Origin: Spirosoma sp.
GTDB lineage: Bacteria; Bacteroidota; Bacteroidia; Cytophagales; Spirosomataceae
DNA: 9,962 nucleotides
NCBI GenBank assembly: GCA_025351545.1
Contig: JANXVQ010000685.1
Location: 1-9,962 of the forward strand
Reading direction: 5' to 3'
Of the stretch, positions 7,821-9,962 are shown piece after piece; the stretch's first letter is position 1; every line of letters starts with the position of its first letter. The notes beneath the pieces are model-generated. The model had not been told where the DNA came from. It searched no databases and saw nothing but the letters and a program-made list of their open reading frames with translations. The position numbers and the translations under genes were made by a program.

Positions 7821-8191
7821 TTAATACCCCGGATTCTGCTTTATTTTTTCTTTGTTAATGTCGATCTGGCTTTGGGGGATGGGAAACACCAGATTATTGT
7901 CGGTCAGCGTAGTTACCAGACGAATCTGATCTTTTTTGCTGTTTAGTAAGGGTATCGCCCGGCCAGTACGTACCAGATCAAACCAGCGCTGCCCTTCAAA
8001 GGCAATTTCCGACTATCGTTCCTGTGCGAGTCGGAATGACTGCTGATCGGGAATGTCGGTTGCGGTTTTAGGTTTTAATTAGGGGTATGAGTCCGAATCT
8101 GATTGAGGTACGTAAACGTTTCACCCGTTGCCTGATAGCCGACTTTCAGTGCGAGGGGCCAACTACAGTTAGTAATCACATCGTCTGGCTA
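7821..8191 (-). pseudogene. SusD/RagB-family lipoprotein, decayed 3' end
   Basis: From the stop at 7821-7823 the frame reads backwards as a clear SusD C-terminus: SEIAFEGQRWFDLVRTGRA, then LVFPIPQSQIDINKEKIKQ and NPGY. The codon before SEIAFEG is TAG (near 8018) where the family has a residue such as Gln in QERQSE, and LAQER precedes it in the same frame. Further upstream TATDIPDQQSFRLAQER is still in frame, but at about 8075-8085 the match moves to another frame (ETFTYLNQIRT, near 8090-8130). This needs a net loss of one base. Beyond about 8150 the similarity is weak, and no upstream signal peptide or binding domain is visible. With one nonsense codon, one frameshift and no 5' half, it is dead. 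It is a different paralogue from the susD piece at 2316-2855, since the C-terminal tails differ. Confidence 0.8.
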
Positions 8192-8518
8192 TACGACAAG
8201 TAGTTGTATTTTTATAGTTGAGGAAATGAAAAATTCATTCGAGATTTATTTTTCAGGTAGGTTGTATTCAGATTCTGGACATATTGAATGAATAAAGAAT
8301 AGGGTAGACGTTGTTTCTCAGCGGAGTTACGACAAGCTTAGATAAATAATTACCTCCTAACATTCAGTCGTATTGTTACTTTGAGACAAGACATCATGAA
8401 CCGAATAGACGGAGAGACAGAAAATCACTTTATTGGGCCGAATCTTTATCGAATTTTTGCTTGTAAAAAGTGCATTTCTTCGTTTAATAGTTCTACTTTC
8501 GCCAATACCATCACCGTT
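8192..8518. other. AT-rich region between the sugar locus and dndC
   Basis: No convincing gene is seen. The base composition is visibly richer in A and T than the sugar genes to the left. A 21-codon frame with a fair GAGG ahead of it starts at ATG 8226 and stops at 8289-8291, too short to call. The last 138 bases (8381-8518) are open in the dndC frame from TTG 8381 and ATG 8396, but the translation there does not resemble a DndC N-terminus, so it is treated as leader. The region must hold the dndC promoter; no clear match to the Bacteroidota TTG / TAnnTTTG pair was found. Confidence 0.6.
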
Positions 8519-9862
8519 ATGTCGCTCAAACTTCCCTTCATCGAAGCTGAAATAATTGACCAATACCTATACGACGAAAATCCGCGTCCGTGGATCATCG
8601 GATTCAGTGGTGGTAAGGATTCAACTATGTTATTGCAGGTAGTTTGGCGGGCACTTATGAAAATTCCGCCCGAGACGAGAAACCGCCGTATTTATATTGT
8701 CTGCAATGATACGCTCGTTGAAAATCCGAAAATTGTGGCCTTCATCAATCGAACGCTGACGTTGCTACAAAAATCGGCAACTCAACAGGGGATGCCAATC
8801 AGTGTTCATCGCACGACGCCCCGACTTGAAGATACATTCTGGGTTAATCTCATTGGAAAAGGCTACCCGGCTCCTACCAACTCGTTTCGGTGGTGTACCG
8901 AACGGCTCAAAATTAATCCAACAACGCGTTTTATTCAGGAAAAAATCAGTGAAGCAGGCGAGGCTGTAATCTTGCTTGGTACGCGTACTGAAGAGAGCCA
9001 AAATCGCGCTCGATCCATGAAACGGCATGAACTAAAAGGGCAGCGACTCCGCAAGCATATGCTGCCCAATGCGTTTGTTTATGCGCCCTTGCATGATATT
9101 ACGACCAACGAGGTTTGGCAATACCTAATGCAGGTAGACCCGCCCTGGGGTGGAAAACATAAAGAGTTACAGACGCTATATCGTAACGCTAATACAGATG
9201 GTGATTGCCCGTTGGTAATTGACGAGACGACCCCCTCCTGCGGGCAAAGTCGGTTTGGTTGCTGGGTGTGCACGGTTGTAAGCCGTGATAAGTCAATGGA
9301 AGGTTTAGTGATGAACGGCGATGACTGGATAGAACCACTTATGGAACTCCGAAACAAAATTTTGGTGGAACGCTCGAATCGTGACTCACGGGAAAAACGC
9401 CGACGGGTTGAAAGCGTCTATAAAGACGACGACGAAAATACCTGGGGGCCATACACCCCCAAAATTCGGGCTGAATTTCTGACCATGTTGTTAGAGGCCC
9501 AAAAGGAAATTCAGGATTCGCAGGGCGATATGATGGAATTGATTACTCATCAGGAACTGGTAGCCATCCAACTAACCTGGTTCCGCGATAGTGTATTCAG
9601 CCCTAAAGTAGCTGATATTTATAGTCGTATTTATAACACCAACCTTGATATGCCAAAGCATATTGAGAAGCTTCACCGGGAAGAGGAACTGCTACGTAAT
9701 GTTTGCTCTGGTCAGCCGGAACACGTCAAACTGATTCAGGAGATGCTTATTCTCCAAAGAAATAGAACTCTGTTACTGAACAAGCGTGGTCTACAACAAG
9801 AATTAGAGAAACGGTTAGAACATTTTTTAGCTAGACGTATAAAGAATACCGTTCATGCTTGA
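8519..9862 (+). CDS. dndC: DNA phosphorothioation sulfurtransferase DndC
   Basis: DndC is a PAPS-reductase-like ATP pyrophosphatase with an iron-sulfur cluster that, with DndA (or IscS), DndD and DndE, replaces a non-bridging backbone oxygen of DNA with sulfur. ATG 8519 gives 447 residues. The PP-loop SGGKDST begins at residue 30 in RPWIIGFSGGKDST. Next come WCTERLKINP (Cys126), LLGTRTEESQNRA at about 152-164, and HDITTNEVWQYL. The cluster region has Cys230, Cys241 and GCWVCTVV (Cys248, Cys251), followed by RDKSMEGL, a DndC hallmark that separates it from ordinary PAPS reductases. The charged C-terminal helical third is normal for the family. The in-frame extension to ATG 8396 or TTG 8381 is rejected because the conserved N-terminus begins near MSLKLPFIEAE. 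No dndB is upstream and no dndD start is seen after the stop, so this copy seems solitary within the window. Confidence 0.92.
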   Translation: MSLKLPFIEAEIIDQYLYDENPRPWIIGFSGGKDSTMLLQVVWRALMKIPPETRNRRIYIVCNDTLVENPKIVAFINRTLTLLQKSATQQGMPISVHRTTPRLEDTFWVNLIGKGYPAPTNSFRWCTERLKINPTTRFIQEKISEAGEAVILLGTRTEESQNRARSMKRHELKGQRLRKHMLPNAFVYAPLHDITTNEVWQYLMQVDPPWGGKHKELQTLYRNANTDGDCPLVIDETTPSCGQSRFGCWVCTVVSRDKSMEGLVMNGDDWIEPLMELRNKILVERSNRDSREKRRRVESVYKDDDENTWGPYTPKIRAEFLTMLLEAQKEIQDSQGDMMELITHQELVAIQLTWFRDSVFSPKVADIYSRIYNTNLDMPKHIEKLHREEELLRNVCSGQPEHVKLIQEMLILQRNRTLLLNKRGLQQELEKRLEHFLARRIKNTVHA

Positions 9863-9908
9863 CAAAATACTTGATTATTATATCTATGCGTTCTCCAACT
9901 GTAACTGT

Positions 9909-9962
9909 TTAGGTGGTCCACTGGAAACGGCCTGTAAGCACGTTGGCTAATTGCTCAACGAC
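9909..9962 (-). CDS. Possible 3' end of a convergent gene (cut by window edge)
   Basis: On the minus strand an open frame enters at the window edge and reads VVEQLANVLTGRFQWTT before a TAA at 9909-9911. The other two minus frames are closed within this stretch. The peptide has a protein-like composition, but 17 codons may be open by chance and I do not recognise the family. If real, the gene converges on dndC with 46 bases between the two stops, which would end any dnd operon here. Confidence 0.3.
   Translation of the reverse strand, partial: VVEQLANVLTGRFQWTT

Noticed and set aside
8226..8291. A 21-codon frame with a GAGG ahead of its ATG
   Set aside because: Too short, no recognisable family, and Shine-Dalgarno matches carry little weight in Bacteroidota.
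8376..8383. TTACTTTG just before the TTG of the dndC frame as a Bacteroidota -7 promoter element
   Set aside because: It is one base off TAnnTTTG and no TTG lies 19-21 bases upstream; such near matches are expected by chance.
8396..9862. Ordinary cysH-type PAPS reductase instead of DndC
   Set aside because: The GCWVCTVV and DKSMEGL segments, the extra cluster cysteines and the long C-terminal region fit DndC, and no sulfate-assimilation genes are nearby.

Overview
The window looks like the chromosome of a Bacteroidota bacterium, most likely a Cytophagales member of the Spirosoma type. The signs are SusC/SusD remnants, Tat-exported sugar enzymes, a GMC oxidoreductase paired with a gluconate 2-dehydrogenase subunit-3-like protein, and start codons without clear Shine-Dalgarno sequences. 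The genus is an inference from style, not a match I could verify.

Positions 1-8190 hold a minus-strand carbohydrate-utilisation locus, read from high to low coordinates. In transcription order it contains: a decayed susD 3' end (about 7821-8191), a Tat-type gluconate 2-dehydrogenase subunit-3-like protein (7092-7646), a GMC oxidoreductase (5336-7045), a large exported glycoside-hydrolase-like gene broken by one frameshift (3046-5246), an internal susC piece joined to the 3' half of a second susD that also has an in-frame stop (2316-2997), and an intact Tat-exported GHL6-type glycoside hydrolase (64-2241). The redox pair and the last hydrolase are intact, while the import genes and one hydrolase are broken. 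This reads as a polysaccharide utilisation locus that has lost its SusCD transporters.

Three intergenic spots (1-55, 5252-5298, 7681-7795) carry clusters of a short palindromic element: 6-12 bp arms around a four-base loop, usually TGAG or its complement CTCA. The arms differ between copies but each copy stays self-complementary, so the base pairing itself appears to be kept. One copy ends five bases before the start codon of the broken hydrolase.

The right end (8192-9962) is different. After a gene-free, AT-rich stretch, a plus-strand gene encodes a DndC-type sulfurtransferase of DNA phosphorothioation (8519-9862, or from 8381 or 8396 with an N-terminal extension). No dndB lies upstream and no dndD starts within the 100 bases downstream. 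A possible minus-strand gene end converges on it at the window edge. An apparently isolated dndC beside a decaying sugar locus is the most notable observation here.
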